Assembly: GCA_948435975.1 (NCBI GenBank)
Contig: CAOJHG010000140.1
Coordinates: 1 to 6,171, forward strand
DNA: 6,171 nt
Source of the DNA: an uncultured Oscillibacter sp.
GTDB taxonomy: Bacteria > Bacillota > Clostridia > Oscillospirales > Oscillospiraceae
Reading direction: 5' to 3'
A model generated the notes under the pieces. The model was not told the DNA's origin, ran no database searches, and saw nothing but the letters and a program-made list of their open reading frames with translations. Position numbers and translations under genes: made by a program. This document shows, in pieces, positions 1 to 5,495 of this stretch (positions within the stretch are counted from its first letter, which is position 1; each line of letters starts with the position of its first letter).

Positions 1-756
1 GCCGCAGCCTGCCGCCATAGAAACTGCTCTCAAGTCCGCGCCTATGGTGATCTCGTCCACGGCAATGATCTGGGGATTCATGGCTCGGAGGACAATGGGA
101 ATGCCCAGGGCTTTCGGGCAGGCGTCTAAAACGTCGGTGTGTGGGCCTACATCCATTTGAGGCTCACCGCGGTAGACGACAGCCACCTCTCCCCGTTCGT
201 CAATCAGGGAAACACGCTGAGGAGGGAATTCGGTCCCGCCGCTGGAAAGACGGCGGACCAAATCACGCAGGAGGGTCGTTTTGCCGCCTCCAGGGGGTGA
301 GAGGATCAAAGTGTTGATGAAGCCTCCATCGGAGAACAGAGAGGGCGCGATGCTGTCTGCAATTCCTTTCCGTTCCCTGGCAATCCGGATTACGGCGGAT
401 GAAAGGTTTTTCAGATTCGTGTTGACGCCATCCTTCATAACTGCTGTGCCGCAGAGTCCGACTCGAAAGCCGCCCCGGACGGGCAGAAAACCTTCTCGGA
501 GGGATTCGGCGGCGGCATAGCGGGAAAATTCGGTAGCCAAGTCGCAGAGGGTCTCCAGCTCTTCGGGTTCTACTATGACATCCAGGGACAGCTCTTCCGA
601 TTGAAGGAGAACCGTCAGAGGCTGTCCTGCCCGAAGGTGAAGTTCTTCGGCTTCGATTTTTTGGCTGTCAGGAAGAGCCAGAGCCGGTTTTCGCAGGCGG
701 CTGGGCAAAATGGATGCTGCTTCGTCATAGCGCAGGATGTTCACATTTTTTTGCAA
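1..756 (-). CDS. spoIIIAA: Stage III sporulation protein AA (SpoIIIAA), ATPase, 3' end missing
   Basis: This is the cytoplasmic ATPase of the SpoIIIA-SpoIIQ channel that links mother cell and forespore during endospore formation; it resembles secretion ATPases of type II/IV systems. I read 252 codons without a stop, and the frame runs off the left edge. The family is about 300 residues, so roughly the last 55 are outside. Seen directly: an N-terminal domain with ILPSRLR (residues 16-22) and ELHLRAGQP (38-46), Walker A PPGGGKTT (154-161), the family motif DERGE (186-190), the segment DVLDACPKALG (208-218), and Walker B IIAVDE (230-235). The start is TTG at 756, chosen because it lies 7 bases after AAGGGGG. 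A GTG four codons later is too far from that site. The spoIIIA operon normally continues with AB to AH, which would lie left of the window. A sigma-E-like promoter upstream fits mother-cell expression. Identification is near certain; the exact start is slightly less so. Confidence 0.96.
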   Translation of the reverse strand, partial: MQKNVNILRYDEAASILPSRLRKPALALPDSQKIEAEELHLRAGQPLTVLLQSEELSLDVIVEPEELETLCDLATEFSRYAAAESLREGFLPVRGGFRVGLCGTAVMKDGVNTNLKNLSSAVIRIARERKGIADSIAPSLFSDGGFINTLILSPPGGGKTTLLRDLVRRLSSGGTEFPPQRVSLIDERGEVAVVYRGEPQMDVGPHTDVLDACPKALGIPIVLRAMNPQIIAVDEITIGADLRAVSMAAGCG

Positions 757-763
757 GGGTCAT

Positions 764-770
764 CCCCCTT
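764..770 (-). promoter_or_regulatory. Shine-Dalgarno site that decides the TTG start of spoIIIAA
   Basis: The minus strand reads AAGGGGG here, ending 7 bases before the TTG at 756. An ATG at 763-761 touches the site directly, is in another frame and reaches a stop after 12 codons, so it cannot be the spoIIIAA start. No in-frame ATG exists near this ribosome site, which leaves TTG as the best choice. Confidence 0.75.
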
Positions 771-784
771 TCTTTTGTTACTCC

Positions 785-813
785 ACTCTATGACAACACT
801 TCCATGACTATGC
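785..813 (-). promoter_or_regulatory. Probable sigma-E (mother-cell) promoter of spoIIIAA
   Basis: On the minus strand a -35 element GCATAGT (813-807) is followed by a 14-base spacer and a -10 element CATAGAGT (792-785). The known Bacillus sigma-E consensus is about KMATATT, 14-15 bases, CATACAHT. The -35 matches at 6 of 7 positions; the -10 differs only at its fifth and seventh positions. Transcription would start near 778, giving a leader of about 20 bases that contains the ribosome site. The spoIIIA operon is a classic sigma-E target, so sequence and context agree. Confidence 0.65.
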
Positions 814-873
814 CTGTTTTTTTGCTTCCGGCAGGACAGATTTGCTTTTTCATTCGCCATGCCTGGCCATCAG

Positions 874-922
874 CAAAAGAGCCCTGCGGCGCATGCACTG
901 ATAAGTACCTGCGCCGCAGAGC
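874..922 (-). terminator. Intrinsic terminator after the MerR-family gene
   Basis: On the minus strand GCTCTGCGGCGCA (922-910) pairs with TGCGCCGCAGGGC (893-881): a 13-bp stem with one G-U pair and a 16-base loop. It is followed by TCTTTTG. It starts 14 bases after the MerR stop codon and ends about 60 bases upstream of the spoIIIAA promoter, so it should insulate the sporulation operon from MerR transcription. The T-run is short and interrupted, so efficiency may be moderate. Confidence 0.75.
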
Positions 923-935
923 GAAGAGCAGAAAA

Positions 936-1754
936 TCACTTTTTCTTAATGGGATAGCATACTTCAGTGACAAATTCCGCTGGGTTGCGGGTTTCGTGGG
1001 GACTGACGTGGTAAATGTTAAAAAACAAGCCGTCAAATGTGTAACCATTGTCCTGAACCCAGGCAGCCACCGTTTCGTTTACTTCGCCAATCTTTTCATA
1101 GCTCCCCTGGAACGTGGCGGACGCTACCTGGACTGCCGGAACCGTCTTGAACTTCACATGCTCCGTATCAGGATAGGGCCCAACCACATTCTTTTGAATC
1201 TCTACATCCACATCCGATTCCTTGAACTCGCCGTCATAATACACGGCGGTGCATAACACTGGGTCTCCATCCTGAATGTTCATGCCAGCCGTCTCCTGAC
1301 AGAAAATGTGCCATAAGTCCCCCTCACGGTCATAGTTGGGAATCATCATCCGGACGCTTGCGACATACCGCTCCGGCAGAATTTTGATTGTCACATCATA
1401 GTTCATCTGTTTTTCATCCTTTCTCAGCCGTTGTATGGCTGTGTCCAGAAGCCGCAGCCGCTGCTGTGCTCTCTCCGCTTCTTCCTGAACCGCGCCCCGC
1501 TGAAGCAGCAGACAGCGTTCCAGCGCAGTGGGGTCCTCCCAACACTTCAAAACCTCTTTGATCGCAGTCTGTGAAAACCCCATATCTTTCAGCGCTGTAA
1601 TCCGGTTTGCAATCGGAAGCTGAGATTCATTGTAGTAGCGGTAGCCTGTGAAACTGTCAATGGATGCCGGGGTTAAAAGTCTCGCTTCGTCATAGCTTCG
1701 CAGGCGGCGTATGGTCACTCTGGACAGTTTTGAGAATTCGCCAATCTTCAACAT
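936..1754 (-). CDS. MerR-family transcriptional regulator with GyrI-like effector-binding domain (BmrR type)
   Basis: The product is a 272-residue cytoplasmic DNA-binding regulator. An N-terminal winged helix-turn-helix (1-70) carries the MerR hallmarks IGEFSKLSRV (4-13), SYDEARLLTPA (20-30) and TGYRYYNESQL (36-46). A helical dimerisation linker spans about 75-117, and a GyrI/BmrR-like small-molecule domain spans about 118-268. Known relatives bind bulky, often cationic drugs and activate promoters with over-long spacers. The start at 1754 gives the canonical MLKIGEFSKL beginning and lies 9 bases after GGAGG; an ATG 7 codons upstream lacks a ribosome site. One oddity: the usual aromatic or His before YDE (RYYDE or RHYDE) is Ser here (RSYDE). 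No efflux pump or other obvious target is adjacent. The promoter with a 19-bp spacer in front of the gene argues for autoregulation. Its ligand cannot be read from the sequence. Confidence 0.93.
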   Translation of the reverse strand: MLKIGEFSKLSRVTIRRLRSYDEARLLTPASIDSFTGYRYYNESQLPIANRITALKDMGFSQTAIKEVLKCWEDPTALERCLLLQRGAVQEEAERAQQRLRLLDTAIQRLRKDEKQMNYDVTIKILPERYVASVRMMIPNYDREGDLWHIFCQETAGMNIQDGDPVLCTAVYYDGEFKESDVDVEIQKNVVGPYPDTEHVKFKTVPAVQVASATFQGSYEKIGEVNETVAAWVQDNGYTFDGLFFNIYHVSPHETRNPAEFVTEVCYPIKKK

Positions 1755-1763
1755 AAGGTCTTT

Positions 1764-1768
1764 CCTCC
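1764..1768 (-). promoter_or_regulatory. Ribosome binding site fixing the MerR gene start
   Basis: The minus strand reads GGAGG, followed by 9 bases and the ATG at 1754. It lies downstream of the alternative in-frame ATG at 1775, so initiation at 1754 is strongly favoured. Confidence 0.8.
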
Positions 1769-1796
1769 ACGACATCGTGTTTTTGAGCTCAAGAAC

Positions 1797-1827
1797 AGGA
1801 TAAGCCCTCCCCCCTGGGTAGAGTCAA
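1797..1827 (-). promoter_or_regulatory. MerR-type promoter/operator with 19-bp spacer (probable autoregulation)
   Basis: On the minus strand a -35 element TTGACT (1827-1822) is separated from a -10 element TATCCT (1802-1797) by 19 bases, CTACCCAGGGGGGAGGGCT. Normal sigma-A promoters have 17. A 19-bp spacer holding an imperfect dyad (CTCTACCC against GGGGAGGG, 6 of 8 positions paired) is the signature of promoters that MerR proteins activate by twisting DNA. The start site would be near 1790, 36 bases before the MerR gene's ATG, so the regulator most likely controls its own expression. AT-rich DNA just upstream (1831-1849) could act as an UP element. Confidence 0.75.
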
Positions 1828-1859
1828 GAGAAATTTTTTCGAATTTTTGTACCTGGTTA

Positions 1860-1888
1860 TTGATGGAAGCCTCAGCCTGTGCTATACT
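1860..1888 (+). promoter_or_regulatory. Sigma-A promoter of the DUF4261-like gene, extended -10
   Basis: The plus strand shows TTGATG (1860-1865), a 17-base spacer, then TATACT (1883-1888), preceded by TGC, an extended -10 (TGn) motif. A transcript would start near 1895 with a leader of about 47 bases. It is divergent from the MerR promoter; the two -35 elements are 32 bases apart, separated by AT-rich DNA. Confidence 0.7.
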
Positions 1889-1941
1889 TTTTCCAGCATC
1901 AAAAATTCCAAAAGTAAAAAAGAAAAGATGTGAAGTTTATT

Positions 1942-2829
1942 ATGGGATTCTTTGACCGCTTCAAGGATAAAAAAGGAAAAGACCAGCAGAGCCCTGAAGA
2001 AAAGCCTGCGGAGCGTTCTACGGAAGAAAACACCGACAGCATACAAAAGGGAGCCTATCCTGCCCCGCCGGAGGCCGATACCATGGCGGTGCTGCTTCTG
2101 CGCCGGAACATCGGGTGGGATGCAGTTGCAAAGACTATCGAAAACCGCTTCGGTCCTAAAGCGCTGGTCTTTGTGGATAACAGCAAGCCAAACGCCCCGA
2201 CTATGCTGGTTCAGTTGGAGGGCGTGGAGTTCTGGTGCAGTTATTTGGGGATGCCTCACCCGCCCCGGGTCTATGATTTCTCTCAAATTAAGGAGGGCCT
2301 GTTTTCCGATGAGGAGCAGGAAGAAATTGTGCGTAACCAAGCCTTCCTGGTACTGGCGCAGAAGGGCGGCGGAACGGATCTGGCCTCCAAGCGAAACATC
2401 TGCCGTCTCTTCACTCGTCTGGCTGGTACGCTGATGGAGCTGGAGGACGCTGTTGGAGCCTATGTCAATGGTGCAGAACTGCTTGTCAGCCGGAGGCTCT
2501 ACTTAAAGCATTCCGGAACCCTGGAGGAAAATTGGAACGATTCCACTTACTTTCCTGCGCCTCTCTGGGTCTCCCTCCGCCGGGGAAAGAAAGGCGGAAT
2601 CGACATGACGGGTACTTGGGGACTGCGGCAGTTCGGGCTTCTGGAGGCGTGGTTCCTGGATAACGAGACGGAGTGGCCTGAGCTTTTCCAAAGGCTTCTG
2701 TTTCTCTCTATCTTCCAAATTACAGAGAAGGATTTGTATAAGGACCAGGATACAATCCAATTCACTCCGGGAAAAACATCCATTTTTAAAGAGTTGAAGG
2801 GTGCGTTATTCATCGTAGAAAGCGATTGA
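1942..2829 (+). CDS. Uncharacterised protein resembling the DUF4261 family
   Basis: The product is a 295-residue, probably cytoplasmic protein of unknown function. Residues 1-40 are a lysine/glutamate-rich head: a short basic amphipathic start (MGFFDRFKDKKGK) and a disordered linker. A globular part follows, with TMAVLLLRRNIGWDAV (47-62), WVSLRRG (209-215) and TWGLRQFGLLEAW (225-237). The alternation of hydrophobic strands and the late T-x-G-x-x-x-FG-x-x-E pattern recall DUF4261, but I assign that from memory with only moderate certainty. No signal peptide or membrane segment is seen. The start is taken at ATG 1942 because MGFFDRFK resembles the usual beginning of such proteins. A GTG at 1930 is an alternative; neither has a strong ribosome site. 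The gene appears monocistronic, with its own promoter and a terminator 12 bases after the stop codon. It diverges from the MerR gene, but nothing shows a functional link. Confidence 0.8.
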   Translation: MGFFDRFKDKKGKDQQSPEEKPAERSTEENTDSIQKGAYPAPPEADTMAVLLLRRNIGWDAVAKTIENRFGPKALVFVDNSKPNAPTMLVQLEGVEFWCSYLGMPHPPRVYDFSQIKEGLFSDEEQEEIVRNQAFLVLAQKGGGTDLASKRNICRLFTRLAGTLMELEDAVGAYVNGAELLVSRRLYLKHSGTLEENWNDSTYFPAPLWVSLRRGKKGGIDMTGTWGLRQFGLLEAWFLDNETEWPELFQRLLFLSIFQITEKDLYKDQDTIQFTPGKTSIFKELKGALFIVESD

Positions 2830-2830
2830 C

Positions 2831-2889
2831 CAAAACAAAACAGGAGCGACAGGCCCAAACAGCTTGCCGCTCCTGCTTTTGCGTTTTTT
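2831..2889. terminator. Bidirectional intrinsic terminator between convergent genes
   Basis: CAGGAGCG (2841-2848) pairs perfectly with CGCTCCTG (2868-2875) around a 19-base loop. On the plus strand it is followed by CTTTTGCGTTTTTT (2876-2889), which ends the DUF4261-like transcript. On the minus strand the same hairpin is followed by TTTTGTTTT (2840-2832), which could end the sigma/anti-sigma transcript arriving from the right. Confidence 0.85.
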
Positions 2890-2954
2890 ATGAAATCAGT
2901 CCCATTCAATTTCATCGCCTTTTTCCAGACGGTCATGACATGCCCTTTTTCCTT

Positions 2955-4025
2955 CTATTTTTTCAGTGGAATTTCTTCGCCGCAGATGGTCACGCTTTCG
3001 ATTTGGGACACATCCAAGGGCATATGGAATTCCATCGTAAGCCCTATATGGTCATCACTGCCGAAAGCGCCGATGGAAGAATCGCCAATCACACTGCCGC
3101 TCCGCAAATTGATGGAGATATCGTCCAGAAAATCCCACTCATGGTTCCACTCCCCGCTGAGATAGCTGAAATCCATTGTCATCGCCAAAGGGGACGCCGT
3201 CAAATGCTCGAGGGTCCAATCCGCGCCGTTCAGCTTACAGACCCGCTCTGGATACAGCTCCAGCACGCCGGCTGGCCGCAGCGTTACGCCCAGCGTCCAC
3301 TCTCCGCGCAGCAGGGCGTGCGCTGCTGTTGACATTAGATCCTTTAGCTGAATCTCATATCGTCCGCCTTCTGTCAGGGCCAGATCATTGATGGTGAAGA
3401 TCAGGGAGAATTGACCTGGCTCTAAATCATGGTGCATATTTGCCGTCCATGGAGAAACCGTGAGGCCAAAAAGATGGATTTTTTCTCCGCCCTCCGAAAC
3501 GACTTTTATCTCATCAAAGCAGATACTTTGGTCAGAAGTCATCAACTGGTCCAGCTCTTCCAGCACCGTCAGACGCACGGACACCATCGCCATCTGCCCG
3601 TCGGACACCGCGTCCAGCATCTCGAAGCGCAGGCCGTTGGATTCCACGATGAGGGTATCCAGCTCGCCGCCCATTTCCAGAAGCTGCTCTGTATCCGCCG
3701 CGCTGCCATACTCCTCTGCCCAAGGACTGTTTTCGAACATCTGCCGGAAGGTTTCCCCGCCCCGAAGCGCATAGCCGGCCGCCGTGCCAGTCAGCAGCGC
3801 CGCGACTACTGCCGCCGCCAGCCATCGGGACATACGGCTTCGGCGGCTTCGAGTCCTTCCCGGTCGGACGCGCCGTGCATAGCCCCACGGGTCTGCCAGC
3901 ATTTGCCGCATTTGCTTCCGGTGACGGCGGGAAATCTTTGCGGGCTTTGGGGCCTCCTCCGCGTCTTGGCGAAGGGCTTCCTCCAAAGCGGTTTTCAGCA
4001 TAGCGTCAAACACAGGCCCGTCCAT
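2955..4025 (-). CDS. Probable anti-sigma factor, single-pass membrane protein (DUF4179-like)
   Basis: The product is a 356-residue protein expected to hold the ECF sigma factor encoded just upstream at the membrane until a signal arrives. Residues 1-67 form a cytoplasmic part that begins VFDAMLKTALEEAL (5-18) and becomes strongly basic (RRHRKQMRQM, 33-42; RTRSRRSRMSRW, 57-68). One membrane segment spans about 68-87 (LAAAVVAALLTGTAAGYAL). About 270 residues then lie outside the membrane, beta-rich, with VESNGLRFEMLDAVSDG (127-143), similar to DUF4179-type extracellular domains. No zinc-binding H-x3-C-x2-C anti-sigma motif is present, so it is not a ZAS-type factor. The ATG at 4025 lies 7 bases after AGGAGGGG, and the first 20 bases overlap the sigma gene, implying translational coupling. 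The anti-sigma role is inferred from gene order and topology; the signal is unknown. Confidence 0.85.
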   Translation of the reverse strand: MDGPVFDAMLKTALEEALRQDAEEAPKPAKISRRHRKQMRQMLADPWGYARRVRPGRTRSRRSRMSRWLAAAVVAALLTGTAAGYALRGGETFRQMFENSPWAEEYGSAADTEQLLEMGGELDTLIVESNGLRFEMLDAVSDGQMAMVSVRLTVLEELDQLMTSDQSICFDEIKVVSEGGEKIHLFGLTVSPWTANMHHDLEPGQFSLIFTINDLALTEGGRYEIQLKDLMSTAAHALLRGEWTLGVTLRPAGVLELYPERVCKLNGADWTLEHLTASPLAMTMDFSYLSGEWNHEWDFLDDISINLRSGSVIGDSSIGAFGSDDHIGLTMEFHMPLDVSQIESVTICGEEIPLKK

Positions 4026-4545
4026 CTAAATACCCCTCCTTCCTCAGCAGGTGAATCAACAGCTTCCGCCCACGGAAAATACGGGTTTTCACCGTGCTCT
4101 CTGTCAGCGACAGCTCTTTTGCAATTGACGCCACGCTCCACTCTGCAACAAAACGAAGCTCCAGGACCCGCCGGTAATCCTCCGGCATTCCCCGAATCAG
4201 AGCGACCAAAGCATAGAATTCACCATCGTCTGCTGGTGCGGCAGGTTCCCAGCGTTCCGCGTCCAGTTCGGTTTCCCGCTGTTCCTTCCGCAGAATGTCC
4301 AGAGCCGTATTTTTCGCCACTACCATCAACCAGCGGCTTGCCTGCACATCCGTTCTGTTCCGCAGTTCGCTGAAATGGCGGATGAGCTTCAGGAAAGCAT
4401 CGTGAACCGCGTCCTCCGCTTGGGGGCCAGAGCCTAGAATCTGTGATGCAATTCGAGCCATCTGACGCCGGTTCGCACGGTATAATCTTGTAAAGCGTTC
4501 TTTATCAGACTCCCGCTCCAGCATGTCCCGACAGGATGTAAGCAT
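4006..4545 (-). CDS. ECF-type RNA polymerase sigma factor (sigma-70 family)
   Basis: The product is a 179-residue extracytoplasmic-function sigma factor, which directs RNA polymerase to a small regulon. Sigma region 2 spans about 16-90, with AEDAVHDAFLKLIRH (43-57) for core binding and ASRWLMVVAKNTALDILRK (69-87) covering the -10 recognition helix. After a linker (91-107), sigma region 4 spans about 108-172, with MPEDYRRVLELRF (120-132) and the helix-turn-helix ASIAKELSLTESTVKTRIFRG (139-159), which reads the -35. There is no region 1 or 3, as expected for the ECF class. The start at 4545 has AAGGGGG 8 bases upstream. It is the first gene of a two-gene operon with the membrane anti-sigma gene, whose ribosome site lies inside this gene's last codons. 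The regulon cannot be told from this window. Confidence 0.95.
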   Translation of the reverse strand: MLTSCRDMLERESDKERFTRLYRANRRQMARIASQILGSGPQAEDAVHDAFLKLIRHFSELRNRTDVQASRWLMVVAKNTALDILRKEQRETELDAERWEPAAPADDGEFYALVALIRGMPEDYRRVLELRFVAEWSVASIAKELSLTESTVKTRIFRGRKLLIHLLRKEGYLDGRACV

Positions 4546-4617
4546 GAACTCTGCCCCCTTCCTATCTACTCTATAAATGTCTCAGCCCATGAAATAGTTT
4601 TGAAATTATTAAATTTG

Positions 4618-4646
4618 ATTATATCACAGCCAACGTTCAGTTTCAA
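4618..4646 (-). promoter_or_regulatory. Strong promoter of the sigma/anti-sigma operon
   Basis: On the minus strand TTGAAA (4646-4641) is followed by a 17-base spacer and a perfect TATAAT (4623-4618), with TGA directly before the -10 (extended -10). The start would be near 4611, leaving a 65-base leader. The -35 also contains TGAAAC, the -35 core of many Bacillus ECF promoters, but no CGT-type ECF -10 lies at the expected distance. Housekeeping transcription is therefore the safer reading. Confidence 0.75.
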
Positions 4647-4661
4647 TCTGAGATTCGTGAA

Positions 4662-4682
4662 ATTGATGGTACTTAGATCAAT
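4662..4682. repeat. Short inverted repeat between divergent operons
   Basis: ATTGAT (4662-4667) and ATCAAT (4677-4682) are perfect inverted arms 9 bases apart. The repeat lies 15 bases upstream of the -35 of the sigma operon promoter, in the 266-base gap before the DUF421 gene. It could be a regulator site for either direction, or chance in AT-rich DNA. The remainder of the gap (4683-4798) shows nothing I can support except a weak sporulation-promoter candidate. Confidence 0.3.
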
Positions 4683-4811
4683 CAAAATAGCTCCAAGATT
4701 TCTCCGGCCTGTCCTAAAAAGGAATAGCTGCCTGCGAAACGGCAAATACTGACGGCGTATGAATTCTAATAGTTCCACATAAAAATCCCTGCTTTTCTGG
4801 AGGAAGCGCTT

Positions 4812-5495
4812 ATGATGACCGCCGCCGCCCGCACCATCATCCTCTATTTTCTCATCATGATTGGACTGCGGATTATGGGAAAGCGCCAAATTGGAGAACT
4901 GGAACCAGGAGAGCTGGTGCTGACCATGATGATCTCCGACCTGGCTACTGTGCCCATGCAGGATTTCGGCATCCCTCTTTTAGCGGGCATCATCCCGATT
5001 TTGATCCTGCTCTCCCTCTCTATGTTGCTGAGCCAACTGTCTTTGCATAATCTTCGTTTTCGGGCTCTGCTCTGCGGAACGCCCTCTGTGCTGGTTCGGA
5101 ACGGGATTCTGCAACAGGAAGCCATGCGGAAAAACCGCTTCACATTGGATGAGCTTCTGGAAGAGCTGCGGGAACAGGGATACGCAGACATCGGGGATGT
5201 GAAATACGCCGTGCTGGAGAACTCGGGACAGCTTTCTATTCTGCCATGGGCCAGCACACAACCGCCCTCTGCTGCCCAAATGGGTGTGGAAGTAGAGGAC
5301 GATGTTGTGCTTCCTGTTATCTTGGTGAATGACGGAAGAATTCTCAGCAAAAATCTCGCCGACTGTGGAAAGGACCGGAGCTGGCTACAGGCGGTCTTGG
5401 AAGGGGAAGGGTTTTCCTCGCCTAAAGAGATTTTTTTGATGAGTTTGGACGAACGGGGCCGCATCACCTGCATCAGAAAGGAGATGACATCATGA
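4812..5495 (+). CDS. DUF421 family membrane protein (YetF/YkjA type)
   Basis: The product is a 227-residue inner-membrane protein of a widespread, poorly characterised family. Three N-terminal hydrophobic stretches are seen at about 6-22, 33-48 and 54-74, with the family motif GKRQIGELEPGELV (23-36) between the first two. The cytoplasmic C-terminal domain shows GTPSVLVRNG (89-98) and LLEELREQGYADIGDVKYAV (115-134), ending in a segment like LENSGQLSI (135-143). Residues 144-227 extend this with a VILVNDGRI stretch (169-177). The start at 4812 lies 8 bases after GGAGG; a second ATG follows immediately. It is the first gene of a pair with the DUF4363 gene, joined by an ATGA overlap. In Clostridia and Bacilli such pairs recur, and some DUF421 members are expressed in sporulation; a sporulation role here is inference. 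No enzymatic residues are recognisable. Confidence 0.93.
   Translation: MMTAAARTIILYFLIMIGLRIMGKRQIGELEPGELVLTMMISDLATVPMQDFGIPLLAGIIPILILLSLSMLLSQLSLHNLRFRALLCGTPSVLVRNGILQQEAMRKNRFTLDELLEELREQGYADIGDVKYAVLENSGQLSILPWASTQPPSAAQMGVEVEDDVVLPVILVNDGRILSKNLADCGKDRSWLQAVLEGEGFSSPKEIFLMSLDERGRITCIRKEMTS

Noticed and set aside
714..1256. Plus-strand open frame of 180 codons covering the MerR gene end and the gap before spoIIIAA.
   Set aside because: It runs antisense through a clear MerR gene, a terminator hairpin and a sigma-E promoter, and the product shows no domain.
1928..1933. ATGTGA, a minimal start-stop upstream of the DUF4261-like gene.
   Set aside because: It has no clear ribosome site and such six-base strings arise by chance; no evidence it regulates translation.
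3429..4373. Long open frame of 314 codons on the plus strand, antisense to the sigma and anti-sigma genes.
   Set aside because: Its product is rich in Arg, Pro, Ser and His without recognisable motifs or a ribosome site, and it lies wholly opposite two well-supported genes. It is a compositional shadow.
4663..4691. TTGATG-N17-AATAGC as a housekeeping promoter for the DUF421 gene.
   Set aside because: The -10 matches only 3 of 6 consensus positions.
4712..4723. TCCTAAAAAGGA small hairpin upstream of the DUF421 gene.
   Set aside because: A 4-bp stem without a T-run is too weak to be a terminator or a riboswitch element.
4566..4889. Minus-strand frame of 107 codons in the gap between the sigma and DUF421 genes.
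   Set aside because: It starts antisense inside the DUF421 gene and crosses the sigma operon promoter; no ribosome site or family resemblance.
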